Assembly (NCBI RefSeq): GCF_001544615.1
Contig: NZ_FCNV02000001.1
Location: 124,001-188,000 of the forward strand
Reading direction: 5' to 3'
Source of the DNA: Caballeronia concitans
GTDB taxonomy: Bacteria; Pseudomonadota; Gammaproteobacteria; Burkholderiales; Burkholderiaceae
DNA length: 64,000 bases
Part shown: positions 36,601-44,343 of the stretch, piece by piece
How the letters are laid out: every line of letters starts with the position of its first letter
Position numbering within the stretch: the stretch's first letter is position 1
Notes under the pieces: generated by a model
Database searches by the model: none
Told to the model about the DNA's origin: nothing
The model's input: the letters and a program-made list of their open reading frames with translations, nothing else
Program-made: the position numbers and the translations under genes

Positions 36601-37578
36601 CTTGATCGAAATGCCCGGGCCTTCGTAGATGCCGCGCCCGCCCGCCGCCTTGCCGATCGCGTGAATCGCCTGCTCGTAGGACGCGTAGTAGCGCTGCGCG
36701 TCTTCTTCCGTCGTCGCGGCCTCGCCGAGCATGTCGTAGGAGTAGCGGAAACCGCGCGCTTCGAACTTGCGGCTGTTCGCGAGCGCTTCGGAAATCGTCT
36801 CGCCGGTGACGAACTGCTCGCCCATCAGACGCATCGCCATGTCGACGCCCTTGCGGATCAGCGGTTCGCCGCCCTTGCCGATCATGCGCGTCAGCGCCGA
36901 CGACAAGCCCGCTTCACTGTTCGTCGTCACGAGCTTGCCAGTGATCATCAGGCCCCACGTCGCCGCGTTCACGAAGAGCGACGGCGCCTGGCCCATGTGC
37001 GAGCGCCAGTCGCCCTTGCTGATCTTGTCGCGGATGAGCGCGTCGCGGGTCGCGCGGTCGGGAATGCGCAGAAGCGCTTCGGCGAGGCACATCAGCGCGA
37101 CGCCTTCCTGGCTCGACAGCGAGAACTCGTGGATCAGCCCTTCGACGCCGCCGCCCGTGCTCTTCGCGCGCAACGCTTCGACGAGCTTCGTCGCGAGCTT
37201 TTCGGTGTCGGCGGCGACGGTGGTGGGCAGACGCGCCTGGCCGATCAGGAACGGCACGCACTCCGGCTCCGGCCGGCGATACGCCGCCGTGATCGCCGCG
37301 CGCAGCACCGATTGCGGCTGCACATTCTGCGCGAAATCCAGAAAGGGGTGCGGTGCGCCGTCTTCGTCGGTGTCGACGGAAGCGGCGTCGTTCAGATCCG
37401 ATGCGCCGTTCACGCCCGACAGTTCCGGCGGAAGCTGGCCATGCTCGATGCGTTCGAGATAGGCGAAGATCGCCTGCTTGATGAGCCAGTGCGGGGTGCG
37501 TTCCAGTCGCGTGGCGGCGTCTTTCAGCCGGGACCGCAGCAAATCGTCGACTTTCACGCCAAGGGTTGTGCTCGCCAT
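33649..37578 (-). CDS. putA: Trifunctional proline utilisation protein PutA
   Basis: PutA oxidises proline to glutamate with an FAD proline dehydrogenase and an NAD P5C dehydrogenase, and represses its own transcription. At 1309 residues it is the long form. Residues 1-50 match the ribbon-helix-helix DNA-binding domain (TTLGVKVDDLLRSRLKDAAT). The proline dehydrogenase barrel spans about 180-570 (EEADRLELSLDLLE, IRLVKGAYWDTEIKRAQ). The aldehyde dehydrogenase spans about 640-1130 with catalytic Cys908 in SAGQRCSALRVL and Glu in ETGGQNAMIV. A C-terminal tail-like region ends the protein. The ATG at 37578 has GAAGGAAAT upstream. An operator and promoter lie 60-110 bp upstream. Confidence 0.97.
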   Translation of the reverse strand: MASTTLGVKVDDLLRSRLKDAATRLERTPHWLIKQAIFAYLERIEHGQLPPELSGVNGASDLNDAASVDTDEDGAPHPFLDFAQNVQPQSVLRAAITAAYRRPEPECVPFLIGQARLPTTVAADTEKLATKLVEALRAKSTGGGVEGLIHEFSLSSQEGVALMCLAEALLRIPDRATRDALIRDKISKGDWRSHMGQAPSLFVNAATWGLMITGKLVTTNSEAGLSSALTRMIGKGGEPLIRKGVDMAMRLMGEQFVTGETISEALANSRKFEARGFRYSYDMLGEAATTEEDAQRYYASYEQAIHAIGKAAGGRGIYEGPGISIKLSALHPRYSRSQQERTMTELLPRVRALAQLARRYDIGLNIDAEEADRLELSLDLLEALCFDPELAGWNGIGFVVQGYQKRCPFVIDYLIDLARRSRHRLMIRLVKGAYWDTEIKRAQVDGLEGYPVYTRKIYTDISYLACAKKLLAAPDAVYPQFATHNAFTLSAIYHLAGQNYYPGQYEFQCLHGMGEPLYEEVTGRDKLNRPCRVYAPVGTHETLLAYLVRRLLENGANTSFVNRIADESIPVKDLVQDPIDEAMKIVPLGAPHAKIPLPRQLYGNERLNSMGLDLSNEHRLASLSSALLASGNHPWQAAPMLEGGTAVHGVARDIRNPADHRDVVGAVIEASSEQVSAALANAVAAAPIWQATPVEDRADCLSRAADLLEAQMHTLMGLIIREAGKSLPNAIAEIREAVDFLRYYASQIRAEFSNDTHRPLGPVVCISPWNFPLAIFMGQVAAALAAGNPVLAKPAEQTPLIAAQAVRILREAGVPAGAVQLLPGDGETVGAALVADARTRAVMFTGSTEVARLINKTLSERLDPEGRPIPLIAETGGQNAMIVDSSALAEQVVADVMQSSFDSAGQRCSALRVLCLQDDVADRTLEMLTGAMKQLAVGNPDRLSADVGPVIDIDAKRSIDAHIASMREKGRKVVQLPLPEGCAQGTFVPPTLIELDSIDELKREVFGPVLHVVRYRRASLDKLLDQIRTTGYGLTLGIHTRIDETIAHVISRAHVGNIYVNRNVIGAVVGVQPFGGEGLSGTGPKAGGALYLQRLLAKRPTGLPKSLASTLVVDETASADTPAAALTALRDWAIGERDPQTAARCDGYLQHVLAGATAVLAGPTGERNTYTLSARGTVLCVASTESGARAQFAAVLATGNKALFAGSAGEQLVASLPASLKAHAAVKKDPAAGFDAVLFEGDSDELLSLVKEIAKRPGPIVSVQGVAAGAFADAGHDGEDYALERLLTERSVSVNTAAAGGNANLMTIG

Positions 37579-37632
37579 ATTTCCTTCGTTTGCCGGTCGT
37601 GCCCACCCGGCCAGAGACCAAAAAGTTGGCGA

Positions 37633-37686
37633 ATCGTACCCCGCTGATTTAAAAGGTGCAACCGATGTTTCCGAGATGGTTGCACC
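37633..37686 (-). promoter_or_regulatory. putA promoter overlapped by paired PutA-type operator sites
   Basis: On the minus strand TTGCAC (complement of 37656-37661) and TACGAT (complement of 37633-37638) form a sigma-70 pair with a 17-bp spacer. GGTGCAACC (37655-37663) and GGTTGCACC (37678-37686) are perfect inverted 9-mers 14 bp apart, each containing GTTGCA. GTTGCA is the core recognised by the E. coli PutA ribbon-helix-helix domain. One site covers the -35, consistent with autorepression in the absence of proline. Confidence 0.8.
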
Positions 37687-37875
37687 CCGTTCAGAGCGTT
37701 ATCCCACAAGGCTTTGCGCCATTCGCCCGCCGGCTGGCGGATGGCGGAAATTGCCTAGTAGTTTCCCTAACTCAAGTTTTTTGGGACAAAGCCCTAAGTA
37801 AATGCGACTCCGGAGCCGATATAAAGGCGACGCCCGCCAACGACGCGGCTTGGGGCTTACGGGGAGAAGAGGAGC

Positions 37876-38031
37876 ATGAGTACTTGGATGTGGGTTGTCG
37901 GCGCCTGGATCATTTTCGCGATCTGCGTCGTGCTGTTCGTGCGCGGGGCGTCGGCGCGCACGGATGCGGTCGATGAATCGCGCCCGGAAACGGCGCCCGC
38001 GCAAGGCGAGCGGTCGGGCGCGAAGGTCTGA
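37876..38031 (+). CDS. Small single-TM membrane protein (51 aa)
   Basis: A 51-residue open frame starts MSTWMWVVGAWIIFAICVVL, with GAGAAGAGGAG upstream of the ATG, a strong ribosome-binding site. Residues 5-22 form a TM helix; the rest is a short hydrophilic Ala/Glu/Arg-rich tail, probably cytoplasmic (RGASARTD). It is too short to match to a known family. Its stop is only 6 bp from the priA stop on the other strand. It is divergent from putA, with about 190 bp separating it from the putA operator. Small size with a good ribosome site argues for a real gene; function unknown. Confidence 0.65.
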   Translation: MSTWMWVVGAWIIFAICVVLFVRGASARTDAVDESRPETAPAQGERSGAKV

Positions 38032-38037
38032 GCGAGC

Positions 38038-40272
38038 TCAGACGTCGAGCGGATCGACTTCCACGTTCCAGCGCAACACGCCCTTGAGCGAGCGCAGGAC
38101 CGGTTGCCACGCGCGCAACGCGGACTGCAGCGCGGCCCGCGATCCGCTTTCCAGCAACAATTGCGCGCGATGCACGTTGAATACTTTCACGATGGTGAGC
38201 GGCACCGGATCGTAGACCGTCACGCGGTCCGCGCCCGGCAAGGGCGCAAACGCCGCCGCCGCTTCTTCGAGAAACGCGATGGCCGCCTCGAGCGTGCGGC
38301 CTTCGGCGCGCAGCATCGCCTGATAGACGAACGGCGGCAGGCGCGCGTCGCGGCGCTCGGCGAGCGTCGCGTTGGCGAATCCGACGTAGTCCTGCCGCGA
38401 TAACGCGAGATACAGCGCGTGACGCGGATAGCGCGTCTGGATCAGCACTTCCCCCGGCAGACCGGCGCGGCCCGCGCGGCCGCTGACCTGCGTGAGCTGC
38501 GCGAAAAGCCGCTCGCTCGCGCGGAAGTCGTGCGAAAACAGCGCGGTGTCGGCGTTCAGCACGCCGACCAGCGTCACGCGGCGAAAGTCGTGTCCCTTCG
38601 CGATCATCTGCGTGCCGACGAGGATATCGACTTCGCCGGCGTGGACATCGGAGAAAAGCGCCTCGGCGCTGCCCTTGCGGCGCGTGCTGTCGGCGTCGAT
38701 GCGCAACACGCGCGCGCCCGGCACCACGCTCGCGAGCGTCTCTTCGACGCGCTGCGTGCCGCGTCCCATCGGCGCGATATCGATGTTGCCGCACTCCGGG
38801 CACGACTTCGGAATACGCGATTCCCAGCCGCAATGGTGGCAGCGCAACGCGCGCTCGGGCTTGTGCAGCACGGCGTAGGCGCTGCAGCGCGGGCAGCCCG
38901 CGACCCAGCCGCACGCTTCGCAGGAAAGGATCGGCGCGTAGCCGCGGCGATTCAGGAACACGAGGCTTTGCTCGCCGCGCTCGAGCCGCGACTTCAGCGC
39001 GGCGATCAGCGGCCCCGACAGTCCTTCCACCGATGCGCGGCCACGCTGCCGCTCTTCTTCCAGATCGACGAGGCGCACCACCGGCAGCGCCGCGTCGGCA
39101 ACGGCGCGTCGCGTGAGCGTGAGACGCGTGTAGCGGCCCTGCTCGGCCTGCCACCAGGTTTCGAGCGATGGCGTCGCGGACCCGAGCACCACCGGAATAT
39201 CCAGTTGCTTCGCGCGATACACGGCCAGATCGCGCGCGGAATAGCGCAAGCCTTCCTGCTGCTTGTACGCGGGATCGTGTTCCTCATCGACGACGATCAT
39301 TTCGAGCTTCGGCAGCGACGCGAGAATCGCGAGCCGCGTTCCCAGGACGATCCGCGCGCTCCCGGTATGCGCCGCGAGCCAGTTCCGCGCGCGTTCGCCT
39401 TCCGCGAGGCCGCTGTGCATCGTGACGATGGAACCCGCCGCGAGCGCCGCGAATCGCGCGCGAAACGCCGCTTCGAACTGCGGCGTCAGGTTGATTTCCG
39501 GCACGAGCACGAGCGCCTGCGCATCCGGCTGCGCGGACAGCATTTCGGCAAGCGCGTGAAGATAAACCTCGGTCTTGCCGCTGCCCGTCACGCCATGCAG
39601 CAGGAACGGCGCGAAACCTTGCGCGCCGGCAATGGCCGTCACGGCGTCGCGTTGTTCGTCGGTCAGATGGGGAAGCTGCGCTGCGCCGGTCGGCGATTCA
39701 TGCGGCGGCGGCGTTTCAGCCGCAGCCCGCTCGATCCAGCCGCGCGCGAGCCACTCGTCGAAGATCGCGGCGGCTTTCGGATGCAGCGCGCGGGCATCGG
39801 ACAGGCCGAGCGACTTTTCCGCCGCGAGCGCATCCGCCAGCCGACGCAAGGCGGTCGCGCGCGCGGGCAAGACATCGTGGATTTCGGCGCGTCCGGCCGG
39901 CAGCAGGCTGAAGCGCTCCTCCACCGCGAGCAGCCGTTCCCAGCGCGATGCATCGCGCAACGCCTGCGGCAGCGCCGGCAACGCGACCTCGCCGAGTCCG
40001 CGCTGATAGTAGTCCGCCGCGAAACTCGCCAGCGCGATCCATTGCGCGGAAAGCGGTGGGCAGTCGACGCAGATGTTGCTGACGTCGCGCAGCTTGTTCG
40101 CGGGAACGTCCGTCGTCGATAGAACTTCGCAGATCAGCCCGACGACCTCGCGCCGTCCGAACGGCACGAGCACGAGCTTTCCGGCGATCGGATCGGCGGG
40201 CAGCGAATAGCGGTAGTCGAACAGCACGGGCATCGGCTGATCGATGGCAACGCGCACGAAAACGTCGGTCAT
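38038..40272 (-). CDS. priA: Primosomal replication restart helicase PriA
   Basis: PriA recognises stalled forks and D-loops and starts replisome reloading. The 744-residue product begins MTDVFVRVAIDQPMPVLFDY (ATG 40272), within the N-terminal 3'-DNA-end-binding domain. Helicase motifs include HGVTGSGKTEVYLHA (I) and DEEHDPAYKQQEG (II). The zinc-binding cluster has paired cysteines in CEACGWVAGCPRC and CHHCGWESRIPKSCPECG. Length is near the usual 730. A GTG 14 codons upstream is open but not conserved. Its 3' end meets the small membrane protein 6 bp away. Confidence 0.95.
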   Translation of the reverse strand: MTDVFVRVAIDQPMPVLFDYRYSLPADPIAGKLVLVPFGRREVVGLICEVLSTTDVPANKLRDVSNICVDCPPLSAQWIALASFAADYYQRGLGEVALPALPQALRDASRWERLLAVEERFSLLPAGRAEIHDVLPARATALRRLADALAAEKSLGLSDARALHPKAAAIFDEWLARGWIERAAAETPPPHESPTGAAQLPHLTDEQRDAVTAIAGAQGFAPFLLHGVTGSGKTEVYLHALAEMLSAQPDAQALVLVPEINLTPQFEAAFRARFAALAAGSIVTMHSGLAEGERARNWLAAHTGSARIVLGTRLAILASLPKLEMIVVDEEHDPAYKQQEGLRYSARDLAVYRAKQLDIPVVLGSATPSLETWWQAEQGRYTRLTLTRRAVADAALPVVRLVDLEEERQRGRASVEGLSGPLIAALKSRLERGEQSLVFLNRRGYAPILSCEACGWVAGCPRCSAYAVLHKPERALRCHHCGWESRIPKSCPECGNIDIAPMGRGTQRVEETLASVVPGARVLRIDADSTRRKGSAEALFSDVHAGEVDILVGTQMIAKGHDFRRVTLVGVLNADTALFSHDFRASERLFAQLTQVSGRAGRAGLPGEVLIQTRYPRHALYLALSRQDYVGFANATLAERRDARLPPFVYQAMLRAEGRTLEAAIAFLEEAAAAFAPLPGADRVTVYDPVPLTIVKVFNVHRAQLLLESGSRAALQSALRAWQPVLRSLKGVLRWNVEVDPLDV

Positions 40273-40686
40273 CGTGCGGCGTTGGCGAGAAAGCTCGCCG
40301 TGAAACTTGCACACGGTGCGACAGGCCGTCGCGAAACGAAGTTAAAGTGAAACATCACAATCGGCCGTAAGTAGCCGATTATTTTTGGATTTCCCGCGCT
40401 TTCCACAGGCCTGTGGATAACTTTGTTGAGAAGTCCGCGCGGCGCGGCCGAAAGGAATGTCACGAATCGCTTATGTGCGTTTGCCCACATTCCGGACAAG
40501 GCTCGTTAAAGTTGTTAGAAATCAGATACTTGAAGCGCGAATAGAGGCGCTTTATTGGCCACGTGCGTCCATATGTCTGATGGCGCGACGCAACGAACAA
40601 AATGTGCATAAGTCGATCTTGACATCCCGGTGCGCCGCGAACCACGGGCGATGCGGCCGACGCTGCACCGCAGCATCATTTCAGCT
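40273..40686. other. 414-bp spacer between hemE and priA with DnaA boxes
   Basis: This spacer is more AT-rich than its flanks. It contains a perfect DnaA box TTATCCACA (complement of 40412-40420) within the palindromic stretch CCACAGGCCTGTGG, and a second site TTATGCACA (complement of 40603-40611) matching TTATNCACA. It also has a stem-loop AATCGGC/GCCGATT (40359-40380) followed by ATTTTT on the plus strand. Short open frames on both strands (for example a 61-codon one ending at 40460) lack ribosome sites and are not called. priA and hemE promoters presumably lie here but were not resolved. Confidence 0.5.
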
Positions 40687-41811
40687 TCATTGCGCCGCGC
40701 GCATTTTACGGCTGTGCTGGTGAACTTCGTCGACCAGTTCGGCGACGTGATCGGGCGGCGTGAATTGCGAAATGCCGTGGCCGAGGTTGAAGACGTGGCC
40801 CGGAAAATTCCCGAAGCTTTCGAGAACGCCGCGCGCCTCGGCACGAATGGTCTCGGGCGGCGCGAACAGCACCGAGGGATCGATGTTGCCCTGAAGCGCC
40901 ACGCGGTCGCCTACACGCTCGCGCGCGACGCCGAGGTTCATCGTCCAGTCGAGGCCGACCGCATCCACGCCGGTCGCGGCGATCTCGTCGAGCCACAGCC
41001 CGCCGCCCTTCGTGAACGTGATGACCGGCACGCGTGCGCCGTCGTGCTCGCGCTTCAGGCCGGCGACCACCTTCGCGATGTAGTCGAGCGAAAAGCGCTG
41101 ATACGCGCCATCCGCGAGCGCTCCGCCCCATGTGTCGAAGATCATCACGGCTTGCGCGCCCGCTTCGATCTGCGCATTCAAATACGCGGTCACGGCTTGG
41201 GCGTTCACATCCAGAATGCGGTGCATCAGGTCCGGCCGGGCGTAAGCCATCGACTTCACCGTGCGATGGTCGTCCGAACCGCCGCCTTCCACCATGTAGC
41301 AGGCGAGCGTCCACGGGCTGCCGGAGAAGCCGATCAGCGGCACTTTCTGGCGGCCCTGCGCGTCGGTGAGCGCACGGCGGATCTGGCGCACGGCGTCGGT
41401 GACGTAGCGCAGCGTCGCGTCGATGTCCGGCACGGCCAGGCGCTTCACGTCGTCTTCGGTGCGCACGGTGCGCTCGAAGCGCGGACCTTCGCCCTGCACG
41501 AAGTTCAGACCGAGACCCATCGCGTCGGGGACGGTCAGAATGTCGGAGAAGAGAATGGCGGCGTCGAGCGGAAAGCGTTCGAGCGGCTGCAGCGTCACTT
41601 CCGTCGCGAAATCCGGATTCTTCGCCAGCCCGAGAAAGCTGCCGGCGCGCGCGCGCGTGGCGTTGTATTCGGGCAGATAGCGGCCCGCCTGGCGCATGAG
41701 CCAGATCGGCGTGTAGTCGGTCGGCTGGCGCAGCAGCGCACGCAGGAAAGTGTCGTTGAGAAGAGTCTGTGCCACGTCGCTCGGTGCTGAAGCCAGAAGA
41801 GAATCGTCCAT
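40687..41811 (-). CDS. hemE: Uroporphyrinogen decarboxylase
   Basis: HemE removes four carboxyl groups from uroporphyrinogen III to give coproporphyrinogen III in haem synthesis. Signatures include [20 protein letters not shown] (substrate-binding Arg region) and [15 protein letters not shown], plus [20 protein letters not shown]. The ATG at 41811 gives 374 residues. A GTG at 41775 gives about 362, nearer to the typical 355-365, and could be the true start; neither has a strong Shine-Dalgarno. The gene is divergent from the PheC-like gene and precedes the DnaA-box spacer. Confidence 0.95.
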   Translation of the reverse strand: MDDSLLASAPSDVAQTLLNDTFLRALLRQPTDYTPIWLMRQAGRYLPEYNATRARAGSFLGLAKNPDFATEVTLQPLERFPLDAAILFSDILTVPDAMGLGLNFVQGEGPRFERTVRTEDDVKRLAVPDIDATLRYVTDAVRQIRRALTDAQGRQKVPLIGFSGSPWTLACYMVEGGGSDDHRTVKSMAYARPDLMHRILDVNAQAVTAYLNAQIEAGAQAVMIFDTWGGALADGAYQRFSLDYIAKVVAGLKREHDGARVPVITFTKGGGLWLDEIAATGVDAVGLDWTMNLGVARERVGDRVALQGNIDPSVLFAPPETIRAEARGVLESFGNFPGHVFNLGHGISQFTPPDHVAELVDEVHQHSRKMRAAQ

Positions 41812-41955
41812 TCTACCGGACCGGCTGCCCGTTTTCGCGGCAGCGCGGCGGCAAATCCGCACGGCGCGCCTATTTTCGAGACGATGTTCAGACGCCCGCG
41901 TGCTCGCTATCATCGATGGCCGCCTCATCGCCATTACAACAACTCAGGAGCATCG

Positions 41956-42789
41956 ATGAAACGCACGTCCTTCTGTCTCGCCGCGTGTGCCTTTGCGTGG
42001 TCGCTTTCCACATCGGGCGTCGCGCACGCCCAGACGGTTCAGGCCGGCAGCGTCGCGCAGGCCGCGTCCGCGCCGTCTGCGCCAACGGCATCCCGGCTCG
42101 ACGACATCATCGCGCGTCACACGCTGCGCGTCTGCACCACCGGCGACTACAAGCCGTACACGTTCCTGCGGCCGGACGGGCAGTTCGAAGGCATCGATAT
42201 CGATCTCGCGGACAACCTCGCGAAGTCGCTCGGAGCGAAGGCCGAGTACGTGAAAACGTCGTGGTCGAACCTGATGAACGACTTCGTCGCGAAATGCGAT
42301 ATCGCGGTGGGCGGCGTCTCGACGACGCTCGATCGCCAAAAACGCGCGTTCTTCACGGCGCCTTACATGGAAGACGGCAAGACGCCGATCGTGCGTTGCG
42401 CCGATGTCGACAAGTACCAGACCGTCGCGGCGATCGATCAGCCGGGCGTGCGGACGATCGTCAATCCCGGCGGCACCAACGAGCGCTTCGCGAAGCAGTT
42501 CTTCCCGCACTCGCAGTTGATCGAGTACCCCGACAACGTGACGATCTTCAAGCAGATCCTCGACGGCCACGCCGATGTCATGGTCACCGATGCGTCCGAA
42601 ACGCTGCTCCAGCAGAAGCTAAATCCCGGCCTGTGCTCGGTGCATCCCGATAAGCCGTTCCAGTTCGGCGAGAAGGCTTATCTGCTGCCACGCGGGGATA
42701 TCGCGTGGCAGCAGTATGTCGATCAATGGCTGCACCTCGCGCGATCGACCGGCGAGTTTCAGGCGGTCGTCGACAAGTGGCTGAAGTAA
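41956..42789 (+). CDS. Periplasmic PheC-like protein (cyclohexadienyl dehydratase or amino-acid binding protein)
   Basis: The 277-residue precursor (ATG 41956, CAGGAGCATCG upstream) has a signal peptide ending AHAQ and a type II periplasmic binding-protein fold (SBP_bac_3). Motifs recalled from Pseudomonas PheC are seen: TTGDYKPYTF, MEDGKTPIVRC, VNPGGTNERFAKQF, DNVTIFKQILDGHADVM and EKAYLLPRGD. PheC makes phenylpyruvate from prephenate (or phenylalanine from arogenate) in the periplasm. Solute-binding proteins share the fold, and catalysis needs an acidic residue in the site; the Glu in VTDASETLL is a candidate but unproven. No transporter genes flank it, which favours the enzyme reading. Confidence 0.72.
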   Translation: MKRTSFCLAACAFAWSLSTSGVAHAQTVQAGSVAQAASAPSAPTASRLDDIIARHTLRVCTTGDYKPYTFLRPDGQFEGIDIDLADNLAKSLGAKAEYVKTSWSNLMNDFVAKCDIAVGGVSTTLDRQKRAFFTAPYMEDGKTPIVRCADVDKYQTVAAIDQPGVRTIVNPGGTNERFAKQFFPHSQLIEYPDNVTIFKQILDGHADVMVTDASETLLQQKLNPGLCSVHPDKPFQFGEKAYLLPRGDIAWQQYVDQWLHLARSTGEFQAVVDKWLK

Positions 42790-42793
42790 TCGC

Positions 42794-43741
42794 CTATCGC
42801 TCGGCGCGCAGCAGTTCGCCTGCGCGTTCACCAGCCTTGCGGAACCAGCCGAGCGCCGCTTCCGATTGCGTGTGCAGCCGCGCGAAGCCATGCGTCATGT
42901 CTGTGGCATCGATCATTTCGACGCGGCCGCCGTTCGTTTCGAGGAAGCGCTGAAGCTCGAAGGCGTCGTCGTACAGCGGATCGTGGGCGGCCGCGACGAT
43001 CAGCGCCCGTGCCGGCGTGCGCTCGAACGGCTCGGCGAGCGGGAAGGCGCGCACGTCGTGATCGCCGGGCGCGACGCCGGACAGCAATTGCGTCCAGTAC
43101 CACTTCATCTCGTCGTTGGTGAGACCCGGCCCGTTCGCGTTGGCGATGCAGCTTGCGCTCTCGAATTGCCGACGCATCACCGGGTAAAGCAGCAGTTGCA
43201 AGCCGATGAGTCCCGCCACGCGCTCGTTCGCACCGCGCGCCGCGACGACGGCCAGATGCGCGCCCGCACTGTCGCCGCCGACGCCCAGACGGTCGGTTGC
43301 GAACCCCATCCGCGAGCGATGCTCCGCGAACCAGATCAGCGCGTCGAGGGCGTCATCGCAGGGCGCGGGAAACGGATGCTCGGGCGCGAGGCGATAATCG
43401 ACGCTCGCCACGGCACACTGCGCGTCGCGCGCGAGACGGGCTACGAGCGCGTCGTGGGTATCGAGGTCGCCGACCACCCAGCCGCCGCCGTGGAAATACA
43501 CAAGTAACGGTAGCGGGCCGGAGGTCGCCTTCGGCTTGTAAATACGCGCGGCAAGCGTCCGTCTTTGTAAAACAATGTCAATGTCCTCGACGGTCACCGC
43601 GTCGTCACGCTCGCGCGCGTAGGCTTGCGCTACGTCCCTGAACCGCTGGCGTATGGTGGGCGCGCTGGCGTCCGGTCCGAGCGGCGGGAACGCTTCTGCG
43701 ACTCCCCGGTAATAGCGGAGCAAGGCTGCGTCGATGGTCAT
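42794..43741 (-). CDS. Alpha/beta hydrolase of the hormone-sensitive-lipase family
   Basis: The 315-residue protein has the HSL (esterase family IV) signatures: oxyanion-hole HGGGW near residue 86, nucleophile Ser in GVGGDSAGAHLAVV, catalytic Asp in AAHDPLYDD and His in ATDMTHGFARL. It probably hydrolyses short-chain esters or lactones; substrate is unknown. GGAG precedes the ATG. No signal peptide is visible, so it is cytosolic. It is convergent with the PheC-like gene, the stops being 4 bp apart, and its upstream side faces the candidate sRNA region. Confidence 0.9.
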   Translation of the reverse strand: MTIDAALLRYYRGVAEAFPPLGPDASAPTIRQRFRDVAQAYARERDDAVTVEDIDIVLQRRTLAARIYKPKATSGPLPLLVYFHGGGWVVGDLDTHDALVARLARDAQCAVASVDYRLAPEHPFPAPCDDALDALIWFAEHRSRMGFATDRLGVGGDSAGAHLAVVAARGANERVAGLIGLQLLLYPVMRRQFESASCIANANGPGLTNDEMKWYWTQLLSGVAPGDHDVRAFPLAEPFERTPARALIVAAAHDPLYDDAFELQRFLETNGGRVEMIDATDMTHGFARLHTQSEAALGWFRKAGERAGELLRAER

Positions 43742-43871
43742 GCAAGTCTCCAGGATTGGTTTTTGATGAAAGAAACGAGCGTAATCCGAGCGTGAAATCG
43801 ATTTTCATCCGTCCGCACGTGCTATTTCTCGTACGAATCGGTTAAAGGCCGCTGACCCAAAAAATCGCATT

Positions 43872-43900
43872 TTGCCGATAATCGCAGGCAACAGAATAAT
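43872..43900 (+). promoter_or_regulatory. Candidate sigma-70 promoter for the small RNA
   Basis: TTGCCG (43872-43877) and AATAAT (43895-43900) are spaced by 17 bp on the plus strand, giving a start near 43907. It is the best pair I found ahead of the strong terminator at 44215. Confidence 0.45.
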
Positions 43901-43906
43901 TGCCCT

Positions 43907-44239
43907 GAATAAAAGACAACATTTGAACGACGAATGCAGATTTGGCGCGAGAATGTTTAATCACAATTCCCTATGGGTGAGTTACAACCTGAAACACTTT
44001 GTTACGGCGATCCGGATTCAATTCGCCCACAATCTGTTGAAACGGTTTCAACACGGATGGGATCGGGCGCGCAGTGCAAATATCGCGTGTCTCGATGGTC
44101 GGCAAGGTTCGAAGCTCTTTTCAGGGGCATCCGTGTTGGGATCGTTCTTCGATTTGGTATCGAAGTCTCCCACAGTTGGTCTCCTCGCGCTAACCCCGTA
44201 GCGTGTGGTTTTTAGCGGGCTCCAGGCCCGCTTTTTTTT
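43907..44239 (+). ncRNA. Candidate small regulatory RNA
   Basis: The 600-bp gap 43742-44343 lacks a convincing gene, yet on the plus strand it ends in a very strong intrinsic terminator, and no plus-strand gene leads into it: the flanking genes run left. The stretch includes stem-loops CTTCGAT/ATCGAAG (44147-44165) and GTTGAAA/TTTCAAC (44036-44052). A promoter lies at 43872-43900. A non-coding RNA of at most about 330 nt is the simplest explanation. It matches no RNA family I recognise. The 5' end is a guess. An open frame in the same stretch lacks a ribosome site. Confidence 0.5.
44215..44239 (+). terminator. Strong intrinsic terminator
   Basis: GCGGGC (44215-44220) and GCCCGC (44226-44231) pair around a 5-base loop, followed by eight T residues (44232-44239) on the plus strand. 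The minus strand has no T-run after the stem, so it acts on plus-strand transcription only. Confidence 0.9.
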
Positions 44240-44292
44240 CGCTTGAACAAACGTTTGCGCCTCGCGCGCCCGACGTTCGTTCCATGACAGAA

Positions 44293-44320
44293 GGGAGCGC
44301 AACGCGCTCCCTTTGTCTTT
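44293..44320. terminator. Terminator beyond the acyl-CoA synthetase gene
   Basis: GGGAGCGC (44293-44300) and GCGCTCCC (44304-44311) form an 8-bp stem with a 3-base loop. It is followed by TTTGTCTTTT on the plus strand and by TTCTGTC on the minus strand. It lies about 25 bp past the stop of the minus-strand synthetase gene. Either direction is possible. Confidence 0.65.
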
Positions 44321-44343
44321 TCCGCCGCGCGACATCGCCGCTT

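Noticed and set aside
40460-40645. 61-codon minus-strand frame with a CPECG motif in the hemE-priA spacer
   Set aside because: No ribosome-binding site; it overlaps the spacer with a DnaA box. The Cys pair alone is not enough to call a zinc protein.
43872-44201. 109-codon plus-strand frame in the candidate sRNA region
   Set aside because: No ribosome-binding site and no recognisable protein; the stem-loops and terminator explain the sequence better. Kept only as an alternative.
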